In this document: one piece after another, positions 53,589-62,403 of the stretch | Position numbering within the stretch: position 1 is the stretch's first letter | Layout of the letters: each line of letters starts with the position of its first letter | DNA from: Cylindrospermum stagnale PCC 7417 | Lineage (GTDB): Bacteria > Cyanobacteriota > Cyanobacteriia > Cyanobacteriales > Nostocaceae | DNA length: 64,000 nucleotides | Direction of reading: 5' to 3' | Assembly (NCBI RefSeq): GCF_000317535.1 | Contig: NC_019757.1 | Coordinates: 5,111,501 to 5,175,500 of the forward strand | The notes under the pieces: model-generated | What the model was told of the DNA's origin: nothing | Databases searched by the model: none | Seen by the model: the letters and a program-made list of their open reading frames with translations, nothing else | Made by a program: the position numbers and the translations under genes

Positions 53589-54755
53589 TTACTCAAACAG
53601 ATTCCAGACAAACTTTCCTGTCTTATCGATATAACCCCAGTCACTGTAGGTATCATCATCTTTAGATTTTATTATCTTGACTTCTGCCAAGCCACCCCGG
53701 AATGAAGAAGGCTCATCAAATTTAGGCTGAATAACAATAGTTCCCCGCGAATCTATATAACCATAACTCAACTTGTTATTTTTATTATCGACTACTCCAA
53801 CAACAGCCAACCCTTCTGAGAAAAGCCAAGCCTCATAAAACATTGGTTTAATGACCATTTGACCTGTTTTATTGATATAGCCCCATCCTTCATTAACTTC
53901 TACAGCAGCTAGACCTTCTGAAAAGACATTAGCCTTATTAAACTGCGGCTTAATCACCATTTTTCCAGATGCGTCGATATATCCACTCGCTCCAAACGTA
54001 TTTACAGCAGCCAGTCCTTCTGAAAAGCGCGAAGCGTAAAAAAAAGTGGTTTTAATAGCCAACTTTCCAGAGGAATCAATGAAGCCATATCTGCTGTCAT
54101 CAAGTTCCCCTATATTATCATTACAGTCAATTTTAGTGATGGCATCAGAACATCTAATTCTGGCAACTGCCAAACCTTCTGAGAAGCTATCAGCATTTTC
54201 AAAGTGTAACGGTATGACTATCTTGCCAATCTTATCAATATAACCCCAATTTTCACCTATCTTGACAGCCGCTAGTCCTTGAGAGAATGCCTGAACTTCA
54301 TCGAATTGAGGTTTAATTACTATCTCCCCCTGCTGATTGATATAGCCCCACTTGTCATTTATTTGTACAGCAGCCATACCTTCAAAAAATGGTTCGGCTC
54401 CATCAAACTGAGGTGGAATAATCAATGTGCCTGTTTTGTCGATATAACCATCTTTTCCTTCCAAGCTGACGACAGCCATCCCATCTTTAAATGGATCAGC
54501 CAAATTAAACTGAGGTTTAATTACTATCTTTCCTGTTCGATCAATATAGCCACGGTCTTGGTTCCAATTTCCTTCCGATGTAGTTTTACCTTTGCTTAAA
54601 ATTGGGAACAACATATTTGAATCCTGTTGTTGTGCTAAGTCTTTTTTCTGAATTGATAGCTGTTGGGAAGGTTGGGCTAAGAGAGTTTGATTGAAAAAAT
54701 TACAAGATGTCAAAACCAAAAGAGTAAGGCAAATCAAATTATTGTCTGACTTCAT
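53589..54755 (-). CDS. WG-repeat lipoprotein 1
   Basis: The 388-aa protein starts with a lipoprotein-type signal (LTLLVLTSC, Cys near residue 18). About eight WG (KWG) repeats of ~45 residues follow, each of the form GYIDKTGKIVIKPQF, then FSEGLAAV. WG proteins form beta-propeller-like or solenoid surfaces and are presumed to bind proteins or glycans; none has a general function. It lies downstream of the secreted protein at 55032 on the same strand and is paralogous to the gene at 60208. Confidence 0.88.
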   Translation of the reverse strand: MKSDNNLICLTLLVLTSCNFFNQTLLAQPSQQLSIQKKDLAQQQDSNMLFPILSKGKTTSEGNWNQDRGYIDRTGKIVIKPQFNLADPFKDGMAVVSLEGKDGYIDKTGTLIIPPQFDGAEPFFEGMAAVQINDKWGYINQQGEIVIKPQFDEVQAFSQGLAAVKIGENWGYIDKIGKIVIPLHFENADSFSEGLAVARIRCSDAITKIDCNDNIGELDDSRYGFIDSSGKLAIKTTFFYASRFSEGLAAVNTFGASGYIDASGKMVIKPQFNKANVFSEGLAAVEVNEGWGYINKTGQMVIKPMFYEAWLFSEGLAVVGVVDNKNNKLSYGYIDSRGTIVIQPKFDEPSSFRGGLAEVKIIKSKDDDTYSDWGYIDKTGKFVWNLFE

Positions 54756-55031
54756 ATTTGAGCTTCATTGGTTTAAGAGGATTTGAAATCTAAGTTTTCT
54801 GAGGAATTTCTACTTTTTCTACCGCAATTTCAAAAAAAAGCAACAAGTGATCGCACTTGATTGCTGGTTTGAGCAATAAGTATTCCTAGTGGCTATATCT
54901 AAGAAGCTTTTACCCAAGTCTGAGCTTGCATTTTATAGGGTGGATTTGGTTATGTATAGCTCGTTTTTGAAAGCGAGCTTGACTTTAAAGAAGTGCTAGG
55001 CATGGAGAGATAAATTCTAATGAAAATCGTT

Positions 55032-55664
55032 CTAAGAACACCACTTAGGTTTGATTGCACCTATATCTCTCAAGTACTGGACATCATCTTTTGCTTTCCC
55101 TGTAAGCATATTTTCCCTAATACTTTTTTTCCTATCCTCACTTACTGCTTTAGATTCAAGTATTTCTGATAAAATCTTTTGAACTTCAGCCGATGAACTG
55201 TAATCTACCCATCTAGTACTCCATTCATAACCTGGGAAAATAGCATTCTCAAAAACACTGTTTGTAAGCTTACCTTCTTCGAGCAAAGATAGCACTTTTC
55301 TAGAAAAACTGATAGATGCTTCCATTTTCAAATTCTGCATTGACAAAGTAATAATTTTCTTTTGCTGCTCAGTAAATTCTTTGCTACTCAAAGCTGCCAG
55401 AGCTTCATCTATGTAAATATTGGGGTTGTTATATATACTTTGAAATTCCTGGTATGTTCTCAATTCTAATGGATTAGTCAAGTCAACAATTTTTTTTTCA
55501 CTGGCTAGTATTAAAGATTTGAAGTCTAACACTGAATTTCCTGTCCTGACTTTTGGTTGATAGTTTTCTTGGCTTTGGGAGCAGTATGCTTGAACACCAA
55601 AGATGCTCAACAATGATAATGAAGTTATGAACACAGTTATCAGAAGTAAAAGTTTAAGTGTCAT
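55032..55664 (-). CDS. Secreted helical protein, candidate immunity protein for the amidase-like effector
   Basis: From MTLKLLLLITV at 55664 (210 aa) the protein has an N-terminal signal peptide (about 1-28, CSQ after it). A helical, charged mature domain follows with no recognised family (LELRTYQEFQSIYNNPNIYIDEALAALSS, GYEWSTRWVDYSSSAEVQKILSEILES). It is the next gene after the DUF4157 amidase-like effector on the same strand, about 105 bases away. A periplasmic protein after a peptidoglycan hydrolase is the expected layout of an immunity gene, but that role is inference. Confidence 0.65.
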   Translation of the reverse strand: MTLKLLLLITVFITSLSLLSIFGVQAYCSQSQENYQPKVRTGNSVLDFKSLILASEKKIVDLTNPLELRTYQEFQSIYNNPNIYIDEALAALSSKEFTEQQKKIITLSMQNLKMEASISFSRKVLSLLEEGKLTNSVFENAIFPGYEWSTRWVDYSSSAEVQKILSEILESKAVSEDRKKSIRENMLTGKAKDDVQYLRDIGAIKPKWCS

Positions 55665-55769
55665 TGTAATTTCCCCAACCAATTCATCTACCTTGTGTTT
55701 TTTCTCATATACTTGAGGACATTAAACTCTTGAACAAGTAAATATTTTAATGTCCCTTCTACCAATTTA

Positions 55770-57011
55770 CTATCCGTATCTTTTAAAGACTGGTTTCTGA
55801 CCTCCTCTGAAGCCCCAGTCGTTCTCAACCACATTGGTTTCGTTGGCAGATATTGTTGTTTTAGGACTAGACACAAAGCCCACATGTCCAGAATAAGCAG
55901 CTACATCACCGGGCTGGGGTATACTTACAGTACTCCACCCTGAAATGCTTGACTTCTCCCAGTCTGTGGCCAAAGGGGGATATTGAACGTTACTGAACTT
56001 AGTCCAACTGAATCTTGTGTTTAGAGGAATTGATGCACCAGCTTTAGTAGCGATTTCATATACAAATATGTTGCATTTCCAAGCTTGTGGTGGACCATAT
56101 GGTGCTCTATTGGCAGCACGCGCCCAAACTGTACTACCAACTTCTCCCCGTGCAAGGTCAACTATTTTTTGTGCTGTAGCACTAATCTTGCTTTTTGCCT
56201 TAATGTTGCTTTTTGCCTCAGCTTGGTCAGGTACAGTGCCAGCTTTTTCTTGAGATGATTTTGCCTGCATGGTATTACCAACCTGCTGCACTACGTGAGT
56301 CAACTCATGGGCAGTCAACTCATTATTACCAGGCGCTTTCCCTTCCCCATAGTAAACATCACTCCCATGAGTAAATGCCTGTGCGCCTAACTCCCGACTC
56401 ATCTGCACTGCGGTACTATCTGTATGCACCCGCACTTGGCTGAAATCTGCACCAAAGCGGGGTTCCATGAACCCTCGCACATCATTTGGTAAAGGTCTAC
56501 CACCACCTTTACTACTATTCAACCGACCTACCAAATTACCACTAGCCTGTGAAGTTCCACCCATTTCTGGTCTTGCTGCTCGTTGCACAATTGGGGTGAA
56601 AGCATTTGCAGACTTGGTTTGTACTTCTGCTGATGCCCGTTGCACAGCATTATCAGGCATAGACATAACTCGACTAGCCATCATGTCTGCTTCCTGTTCG
56701 TATTTATCCCCAGGCTTCCCCACTGTTAACTTTGCCTGAACTGGTTCTAGCTGTGGTTCAGTGCCAGGATTCTCCTCTAGCTGTTGTCTTTGGAGTTGAG
56801 CTTGTCTTGTTTCTATGGCTCTGAGCATGATGTTATCTTTGAGCCATTCCTCTGCTGTCGGTGGCTTGACAGTATTTATCGGCTGTTCTGAGGCTTTGGC
56901 ATTTCTCTGTTGATAAGGGTTTGTCCAAGAGCTTGCTTGGTTCAAAGAACTGCTTTTCTTGGGAGCCGCATTGTTCCCAAAAGATGACTTTTGTACTTTA
57001 TGACGAGACAT
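55770..57011 (-). CDS. DUF4157 (eCIS-core) protein with NlpC/CHAP-like amidase domain
   Basis: From MSRHKVQKSSFG at 57011 the protein has 413 aa. The leader and DUF4157 domain (to about 250, HELTH near 235) are nearly the same as in the gene at 51048. The C-terminal ~140 residues look like a cysteine peptidase/amidase of the NlpC/P60-CHAP type: the Cys in AWKCNIFVYEIATKAG (about 311), the PGDVAAYSGHVGFVSS His (about 376) and a following NVVENDWGF. The likely target is peptidoglycan. The next gene downstream encodes a secreted protein that may protect against it. Confidence 0.82.
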   Translation of the reverse strand: MSRHKVQKSSFGNNAAPKKSSSLNQASSWTNPYQQRNAKASEQPINTVKPPTAEEWLKDNIMLRAIETRQAQLQRQQLEENPGTEPQLEPVQAKLTVGKPGDKYEQEADMMASRVMSMPDNAVQRASAEVQTKSANAFTPIVQRAARPEMGGTSQASGNLVGRLNSSKGGGRPLPNDVRGFMEPRFGADFSQVRVHTDSTAVQMSRELGAQAFTHGSDVYYGEGKAPGNNELTAHELTHVVQQVGNTMQAKSSQEKAGTVPDQAEAKSNIKAKSKISATAQKIVDLARGEVGSTVWARAANRAPYGPPQAWKCNIFVYEIATKAGASIPLNTRFSWTKFSNVQYPPLATDWEKSSISGWSTVSIPQPGDVAAYSGHVGFVSSPKTTISANETNVVENDWGFRGGQKPVFKRYG

Positions 57012-57130
57012 ACGCAAGTTATTGTAATAATGTTATTAACAGCTTTGTAACTAATTTAACCTTTTGACTGAGTTTTGCCAAGCACGTAGGTGAATATTTA
57101 CTAAATTAGCTGAAAATCAAGGAACTAATT

Positions 57131-59104
57131 ATGAATATGACTTTGAACAACGACTGGTACACCGCTAATTATCAATATTTGCTAAGGGCAATATTTTTAG
57201 TACACAAAACTCTAGAAAATACAATTGAAAGCCAAGAACATCAACCACTCAAAGATATTCCGCTATCTATCAACCTTGGGATGTCTGCACCTTCAGCTTT
57301 AGAGCAGCTTTGTACCATTTTTCAACTCACAGAATTTGAGCGCAATGTATTGTTGCTATGCGCTGCTGCTGAATTGGATTCTTCCTTGGGTTCTCTGTGC
57401 GGTCAGGTGTTAGGAGATATGCAATTGGCTTATCCCTCGATAAGTTTGGCAATGAAAGTTTTACCCGCAACAGACTGGAGTGCTTGGACTGTTGATGCTC
57501 CTTTACGTCATTGGCAATTAATCCAAATTCAAGGTGGTATAACTCATACCCAAAATCCGTTACGAATTGATGAGCGCATATTTCACTATCTTCTTGGTTT
57601 ACAATCTCAAGATGAACGTCTTAAAGGCATAATTTCACCGATTACCCCAGTTGAATTTTTAGTTCCTTCTCACGAGCAAATAGCCCAACAAGTGGCAGCA
57701 ACTTGGAATGAGGTTAAACCAGGGCAAAAATTACCGATTGTGCAGTTATATGGCGATGATTTTAGCAGTATGCAAGCTATTGCTATTTCTGCCAGTGCTA
57801 TGTTAGGACTACCAATTTCCACTATATCTGCAATACATCTGCCCAAGGATATTAATGAGCTAAATCACATTCTCCTGCTTTGGGAAAGAGAAGCAATATT
57901 GACTAATTCCATATTATTACTCGATATTGAAATTGATGAATTAGACATGGCTCAACAAAATACTATTGCCCAAATTATTGATAAAATTAATAGCTTACTA
58001 ATTATCACTAGCCGCGAGAGAATGGCAAAAAGGCGGCGTCCTTTAATCTGCCTGGAAGTTCATCATCCAACCAGAAATGAGCAAAGCGCACTCTGGGAAA
58101 TTGCTTTGGGAGAATTAGCAGATAATAACAATGAAGATATCAATAATATTCTAGTAAATCAGTTTAATCTAAACGCACCGACAATTGAGGCTGTGTGTAC
58201 TGAAGTTCGGGGAAGGTTGGCAGAAGCTAGGGGAGAAATTGGTGATCTTCAAAATCTTTTATGGGATACTTGCCGCGCTCAAGCACGTCTGGGCTTAGAT
58301 GATCTAGCCCAACAGATTCCTGCTAAAGCAACTTGGGATGATTTAGTTTTTACTAAGACGCAAAAACAAATTTTGCAAAGTATTGCTGGACATGTTCGTC
58401 AACGTATCCAAGTTTATGAAAAGTGGGGATTTGCTGGTGCTTCTCGACGGGGTTTAGGTATTAGTGCTTTGTTTGCAGGGGCTAGCGGCACTGGGAAAAC
58501 TACATCTGCGGAAGTGTTAGCTAATGAACTCCGCCTAGATTTATACCGGATTGACCTCAGTGCTGTTGCTAGTAAGTATATCGGTGAGACGGAAAAGAAC
58601 CTGCGACGGATTTTTGATGCGGCAGATGCCGGGGCGGCGATTTTGCTGTTTGATGAGGCTGATGCTTTGTTTGGTAAGCGTTCTGAGGTTAAGGATGCAC
58701 GCGATCGCTATGCTAATATGGAGGTCAGCTATTTGCTCCAGCGGATGGAAGAATACCAAGGTTTAGCTATCCTCACGACTAATTTAAAGGATGCGATTGA
58801 TACCGCATTCATGAGGCGGATCAGGTTTATTGTCAAGTTTGATTTCCCCGATGCCAAGCAAAGAGAAGAGATTTGGCAGCGGATTTTCCCTAAAAATACC
58901 CCTACTAAGGAACTAAATTATACTAATTTAGGGCGGTTAAATGTCGCGGGTGGGAATATCCGTAATATTGCTTTGAATGCTGCTTTTATTGCTGCTGATG
59001 CTGGGGAATCGGTGATGATGAAGCATATTAAGCAATCTGCACAGATTGAATATCTGAAGCTGGGAATGATGCTCACTGATGTCGAAACTAGGGGTTGGGT
59101 GTGA
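57131..59104 (+). CDS. AAA-family ATPase of the eCIS-associated type
   Basis: The 657-aa protein has a long N-terminal region (about 1-400) with a helical start (LEQLCTIFQLTEFERNVLLLCAAAELD) and a degenerate ATPase-like part. The complete AAA domain has Walker A FAGASGTGKTT, Walker B ILLFDEADALFG, sensor TTNLKDAID and arginine finger FMRRIRFIVKFDFPD. ATPases with this two-part layout occur in contractile injection system loci (Afp15-like) beside DUF4157 proteins. It is divergent from the DUF4157 amidase gene, 119 bases away. Confidence 0.85.
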   Translation: MNMTLNNDWYTANYQYLLRAIFLVHKTLENTIESQEHQPLKDIPLSINLGMSAPSALEQLCTIFQLTEFERNVLLLCAAAELDSSLGSLCGQVLGDMQLAYPSISLAMKVLPATDWSAWTVDAPLRHWQLIQIQGGITHTQNPLRIDERIFHYLLGLQSQDERLKGIISPITPVEFLVPSHEQIAQQVAATWNEVKPGQKLPIVQLYGDDFSSMQAIAISASAMLGLPISTISAIHLPKDINELNHILLLWEREAILTNSILLLDIEIDELDMAQQNTIAQIIDKINSLLIITSRERMAKRRRPLICLEVHHPTRNEQSALWEIALGELADNNNEDINNILVNQFNLNAPTIEAVCTEVRGRLAEARGEIGDLQNLLWDTCRAQARLGLDDLAQQIPAKATWDDLVFTKTQKQILQSIAGHVRQRIQVYEKWGFAGASRRGLGISALFAGASGTGKTTSAEVLANELRLDLYRIDLSAVASKYIGETEKNLRRIFDAADAGAAILLFDEADALFGKRSEVKDARDRYANMEVSYLLQRMEEYQGLAILTTNLKDAIDTAFMRRIRFIVKFDFPDAKQREEIWQRIFPKNTPTKELNYTNLGRLNVAGGNIRNIALNAAFIAADAGESVMMKHIKQSAQIEYLKLGMMLTDVETRGWV

Positions 59105-59184
59105 TGCTTTGATGGAGTTACTTGACTAAAGAGCGATCGCTTGAAAGAGATCCATTAATAAATAACTGGTATGCCAAAGAGAGT

Positions 59185-60141
59185 TTAAGCCTTGTCAACT
59201 TCTGGCTGTTGCAATAATAAATCGATGTCTCCGAACATCCCCGTTATGTAAGATTCCAGAACTTCTCTACCTTCGGTATTAGGACAAATTTTGATAGCTT
59301 CTAGGGCTTGTTTCCGTTCTTCTAAAGCCGCCCAAATCAAGAAGCTTTTTGTGTGAATTTTATCTAATATTTCCTTAATTCTTTCAGCATGGATGGCGAT
59401 TTCATTAGCTGTCACTAGGGATAGAAGTTCGTCGCGTTCAGGGTGATCAAATTGTAAACCATAGAGTAAAGGAAGTGTAATTTTTCCCTGTTTTAAGTCG
59501 GTTATTCCATCAGGTTGCCAAATTGATTCCATATCGTTCAAGATTTGTAGAGCTAGCCCTAGATGATGACCAAAAACACCACAAGCTTGAATCAGTTCTG
59601 GGTTTTCTGTGCCAACCATCGCACCAGTTGCACAAGCTGTGGCAAGAAAGCCAGCACTTTTCATTTCTACTGTTAACCAATAGTCTTCAACTGTGCGAGT
59701 AGTTCCGGCTAAATCTCTATCTTGACCTACTGATATGCGGAAAAAAGCATCAATATAGCATTGATTAATTTTGTGAAATATTTGGGGTTCAAGAGGTGCT
59801 TTGCTCAGTATCTCAAAGGAAAGAACGTGAATAGCCGAGGCATAATTCCAAGCCCTTGCAGAGCCAACTTCCTTCCATAGCTGTCCATCTCGATCTTGGT
59901 CTTCTAAATCGTCTAAAATGCGTAAACATACACCGAAGGCTAGGAGTGCAGCACAAACATGAATAGCATCTTTTGCTTCTCCATTAACAGCTTGGCAGGA
60001 CGCCAGTGGTAATATCGCCTCTGGAATCATCGGTTCTTCAAACAATTTTCCCAGTAACAACTTCAATTCTGGCCAATAATTGGGAATTGAGTTTTGAAGA
60101 ACTGCTCTTATTTCTGGATATAACGATTTTAGGGAATCCAT
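59185..60141 (-). CDS. Prenyl-synthase-like protein (isoprenoid synthase fold)
   Basis: The 318-aa protein has the all-helical isoprenoid synthase fold. The first Asp-rich motif DDLEDQD is near residue 76. The second is NDMES (about 201-205) instead of DDxxD, in LALQILNDMESIWQPDGITDLKQGKITLPLLYGL, where KQGKITLP matches the KxGKxTLP of prenyl synthases. It could be a prenyl diphosphate synthase with altered metal binding or a terpene-cyclase-like enzyme. A 5' fragment of a homologue lies at 53343-53495. Confidence 0.82.
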   Translation of the reverse strand: MDSLKSLYPEIRAVLQNSIPNYWPELKLLLGKLFEEPMIPEAILPLASCQAVNGEAKDAIHVCAALLAFGVCLRILDDLEDQDRDGQLWKEVGSARAWNYASAIHVLSFEILSKAPLEPQIFHKINQCYIDAFFRISVGQDRDLAGTTRTVEDYWLTVEMKSAGFLATACATGAMVGTENPELIQACGVFGHHLGLALQILNDMESIWQPDGITDLKQGKITLPLLYGLQFDHPERDELLSLVTANEIAIHAERIKEILDKIHTKSFLIWAALEERKQALEAIKICPNTEGREVLESYITGMFGDIDLLLQQPEVDKA

Positions 60142-60207
60142 ATCAAATTAATCAAAATTTACAACCAACTGAGGCTTGCAAGGAACAATAAACTATTACC
60201 AAACTCC

Positions 60208-61416
60208 TCAGTTTTTGGGATTCCAGATATACTTCCCTGTCTTGTCAATATAACCTTGCTTTTCACCAACCATTACCCATCCTAGCCCTTCGGTGAAGAC
60301 ACTAGCCCAATCAAACTGGGGTGCTATAACCATCTGCCCAGTTTTGTCGATATAGCCCCACTTTTCTCCAACCCTCACTGCTGCCAGCCCTTCGGAAAAG
60401 TCAACAGGTCGCCCTTTAAACTGAGGTTCAATAACCATTTGTCCAGTTTTGTCAATATAGCCCCATTTGACATTGCTCATGTCTGGTGGTTGGCTGTCAG
60501 CAGAGATAACACCAGTTGCTACTACTGCTAGCCCTTCAGAAAAGTCATAACCTTCATCAAACTGGGGTTCAATAACCATCCGACCAGTTGTGTCAATGTA
60601 ACCTACTTTGTCTGCAATTCTAACAGCAGCTAACCCTTCGGAGAATTTCCTAACCAAGTTTGAAGGTGGCTTAATGAGTACCTGTCCGGTTTTGTTGATA
60701 TAGCTCGCTCGTTCATCTATTGTGACCAATGCCAGCCCTTTAGAAAAGTCCCTAGCCTCATTAAACTGAGGCAAGATGGCCATCTTGCCGTTCTTATCAA
60801 TATAGCCCCATTGATCCAATTTAATTCTGACTGCTGCTAACCCTTCAGAGAACCTATAAGTTAACTCAAACTGTGGACGAATAACTAATTTACCTGTCTT
60901 ATTGACATAGCCCATCTTGCCACCAATATCTACAGCAGCCAGTCCTTCGGAAAAGTCATAGGCAGAATCAAAATTTGGTTTAATCAAGATTTGTCCAGCT
61001 TTGTTGATATAACCCGACTTATTGGCAATCTTGACGGCTGCTAATCCTTCGGAGAACCACCCAGTTTCATCAAACTGTGGCTTGATAATAATCTGCCCCG
61101 TCGAATTAATATAACCCCACTTACCATTCTGAACAATAGGAAACAGTTGACTTGATTCCTGTTTCTGGATCTGTGAGGCATTGGATACCTGCACCTGTTC
61201 TAAAGAATTACTTAAAGTCACTGTCGGCTTCTGGGTAGTACAGGATTGCAAACCCAAAATAGCCGGAAAGAGAAGTAAAAAAAGGGCTATGTTGACCTTC
61301 TTTACTTCATGGGAATGCTGGATATTCAAAGTAGGGTTTGAAGTACACTTATGATTATTGTACCCCTTGCTTGTTTTTACTGAAGTAAGCCACAGTTTGA
61401 TGGATTTTTCAATCAT
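60208..61416 (-). CDS. WG-repeat lipoprotein 2
   Basis: The 402-aa frame begins at 61416. The hydrophobic signal (VNIALFLLLFPAILGLQSC, lipobox Cys near 59) comes after an unusual 38-residue extension. No ATG, GTG or TTG is in frame just before that signal, so the start is uncertain. About nine WG repeats follow, each like GYINKAGQILIKPNF plus FSEGLAAV. It is paralogous to the gene at 53589. Surface or periplasmic binding role inferred. Confidence 0.85.
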   Translation of the reverse strand: MIEKSIKLWLTSVKTSKGYNNHKCTSNPTLNIQHSHEVKKVNIALFLLLFPAILGLQSCTTQKPTVTLSNSLEQVQVSNASQIQKQESSQLFPIVQNGKWGYINSTGQIIIKPQFDETGWFSEGLAAVKIANKSGYINKAGQILIKPNFDSAYDFSEGLAAVDIGGKMGYVNKTGKLVIRPQFELTYRFSEGLAAVRIKLDQWGYIDKNGKMAILPQFNEARDFSKGLALVTIDERASYINKTGQVLIKPPSNLVRKFSEGLAAVRIADKVGYIDTTGRMVIEPQFDEGYDFSEGLAVVATGVISADSQPPDMSNVKWGYIDKTGQMVIEPQFKGRPVDFSEGLAAVRVGEKWGYIDKTGQMVIAPQFDWASVFTEGLGWVMVGEKQGYIDKTGKYIWNPKN

Positions 61417-62064
61417 ATATATTCAAGCACAAAACTTTGGGGTGGATTGAGTGGATAATAATTATCCCGGTAGAGTGAGGCTCTGTTCCATATCCAAATT
61501 CTAACCCCATTCAAGCACTTTAGATTTAGATAAAGTATTCTTACTGTTTTATTCTTGTAATTGTTCCTATGTGTTGGTTTCCACTCCGTTTATTAATCAG
61601 ATGTTTATAGATAGATGGCCAATTGTTATCTTTGACACTGACACATCCCCAAGAAACGTTTCCACGGTGTAAATATTCATCGTTTTGCCAAGCACGTAGA
61701 AAAATATTGACTAAACCGGCTCTTAATCAACGACCTAGTTTATCAGTATTTGCTTTTGGTGATGGTGCTTTGCACCATCGCCTCCGACGGGCGTTTCGCC
61801 ATCGCACTCTTTCCCAAAAAACCAGATCACATTTTGAGCAAAAAAACAGCGATCGCCCTCCACCCATTTCATCAAAAAGCGATCGCCCTTCTTATCCGAA
61901 ATACCAAAGAGTGATCGCATTCCACCCAAAACACCAAAGATCGATTGCATTCTACCCAAAACATCAAGTGCGATCGCTCAGAGCAGTAAGGTGGGCATTA
62001 CCGTCAGGCTTGTTAGCAATGCTCATCCTACAAGATTGGCGCTCGTAATTCGATAAACCATATT
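61417..62064. other. Noncoding region with repeats and a gene fragment
   Basis: This region holds the fragment at 61541-61726, then about 250 bases of HIP1-type repeats (61755-61980) with GATGGTGC...GCACCATC and several near-copies of CGAT(C/T)GCATTCTACCCAAAA. No intact gene is present. Confidence 0.6.
61541..61726 (-). pseudogene. C-terminal gene fragment, L,D-transpeptidase-like
   Basis: The frame is open for 61 codons with no usable start: LRAGLVNIFLRAWQN, then RGNVSWGCVSVKDNNWPSIYKHLINK. The SWGCVSV segment resembles the catalytic Ser-x-Gly-Cys region of YkuD-type L,D-transpeptidases, but this rests on a few residues. The first part is shared with the mosaic ORF at 53343. It is probably the broken end of a former effector or cell-wall enzyme gene. 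Confidence 0.45.
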
Positions 62065-62403
62065 TCAGCCAGTGTAGAACGGCAGAACTTGTATGAAACG
62101 ATAACTACAGAGAACTAAAGCCCCAATCGAAGGAACCAAACCCTTCAAACTTTGTAATCGTGATTTTATGCTAATGCTGCGGTAAGACACAATTGACGCT
62201 AAACCAGCACAAAATAAGCCTAAACCAGACAAACACAAGATAACTAGAGATGAATCTGAATCCACTTGCTCGGCTAGGCTGGGTTCATCAGACCATTCAT
62301 AGGGATACAAGGGAATAAAATAGCTCAGAATGCCCAAGGCATAAGCAGAAAAGTTGCTGAGAAATATTCCGACACATTTTAAATTAGAACCTTGCTTAAT
62401 CAT
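62065..62403 (-). CDS. Small membrane protein, candidate immunity protein for the lysozyme-like effector
   Basis: The 112-aa protein has three hydrophobic segments (about 10-28, 51-72 and 88-105), with an acidic loop YPYEWSDEPSLAEQVDSDS between the first two. No family is recognised. Its ATG overlaps the end of the DUF4157 lysozyme-like gene by eight bases, so the two are coupled. A membrane protein with a periplasmic loop directly after a cell-wall-active effector fits an immunity role by position only. Confidence 0.65.
   Translation of the reverse strand: MIKQGSNLKCVGIFLSNFSAYALGILSYFIPLYPYEWSDEPSLAEQVDSDSSLVILCLSGLGLFCAGLASIVSYRSISIKSRLQSLKGLVPSIGALVLCSYRFIQVLPFYTG

Noticed and set aside
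55688-55885. Overlapping frame at the 3' end of the amidase-like DUF4157 gene, considered as a frameshifted continuation
   Set aside because: The main frame already ends in a plausible NlpC/CHAP domain, and the other frame shows no domain likeness.
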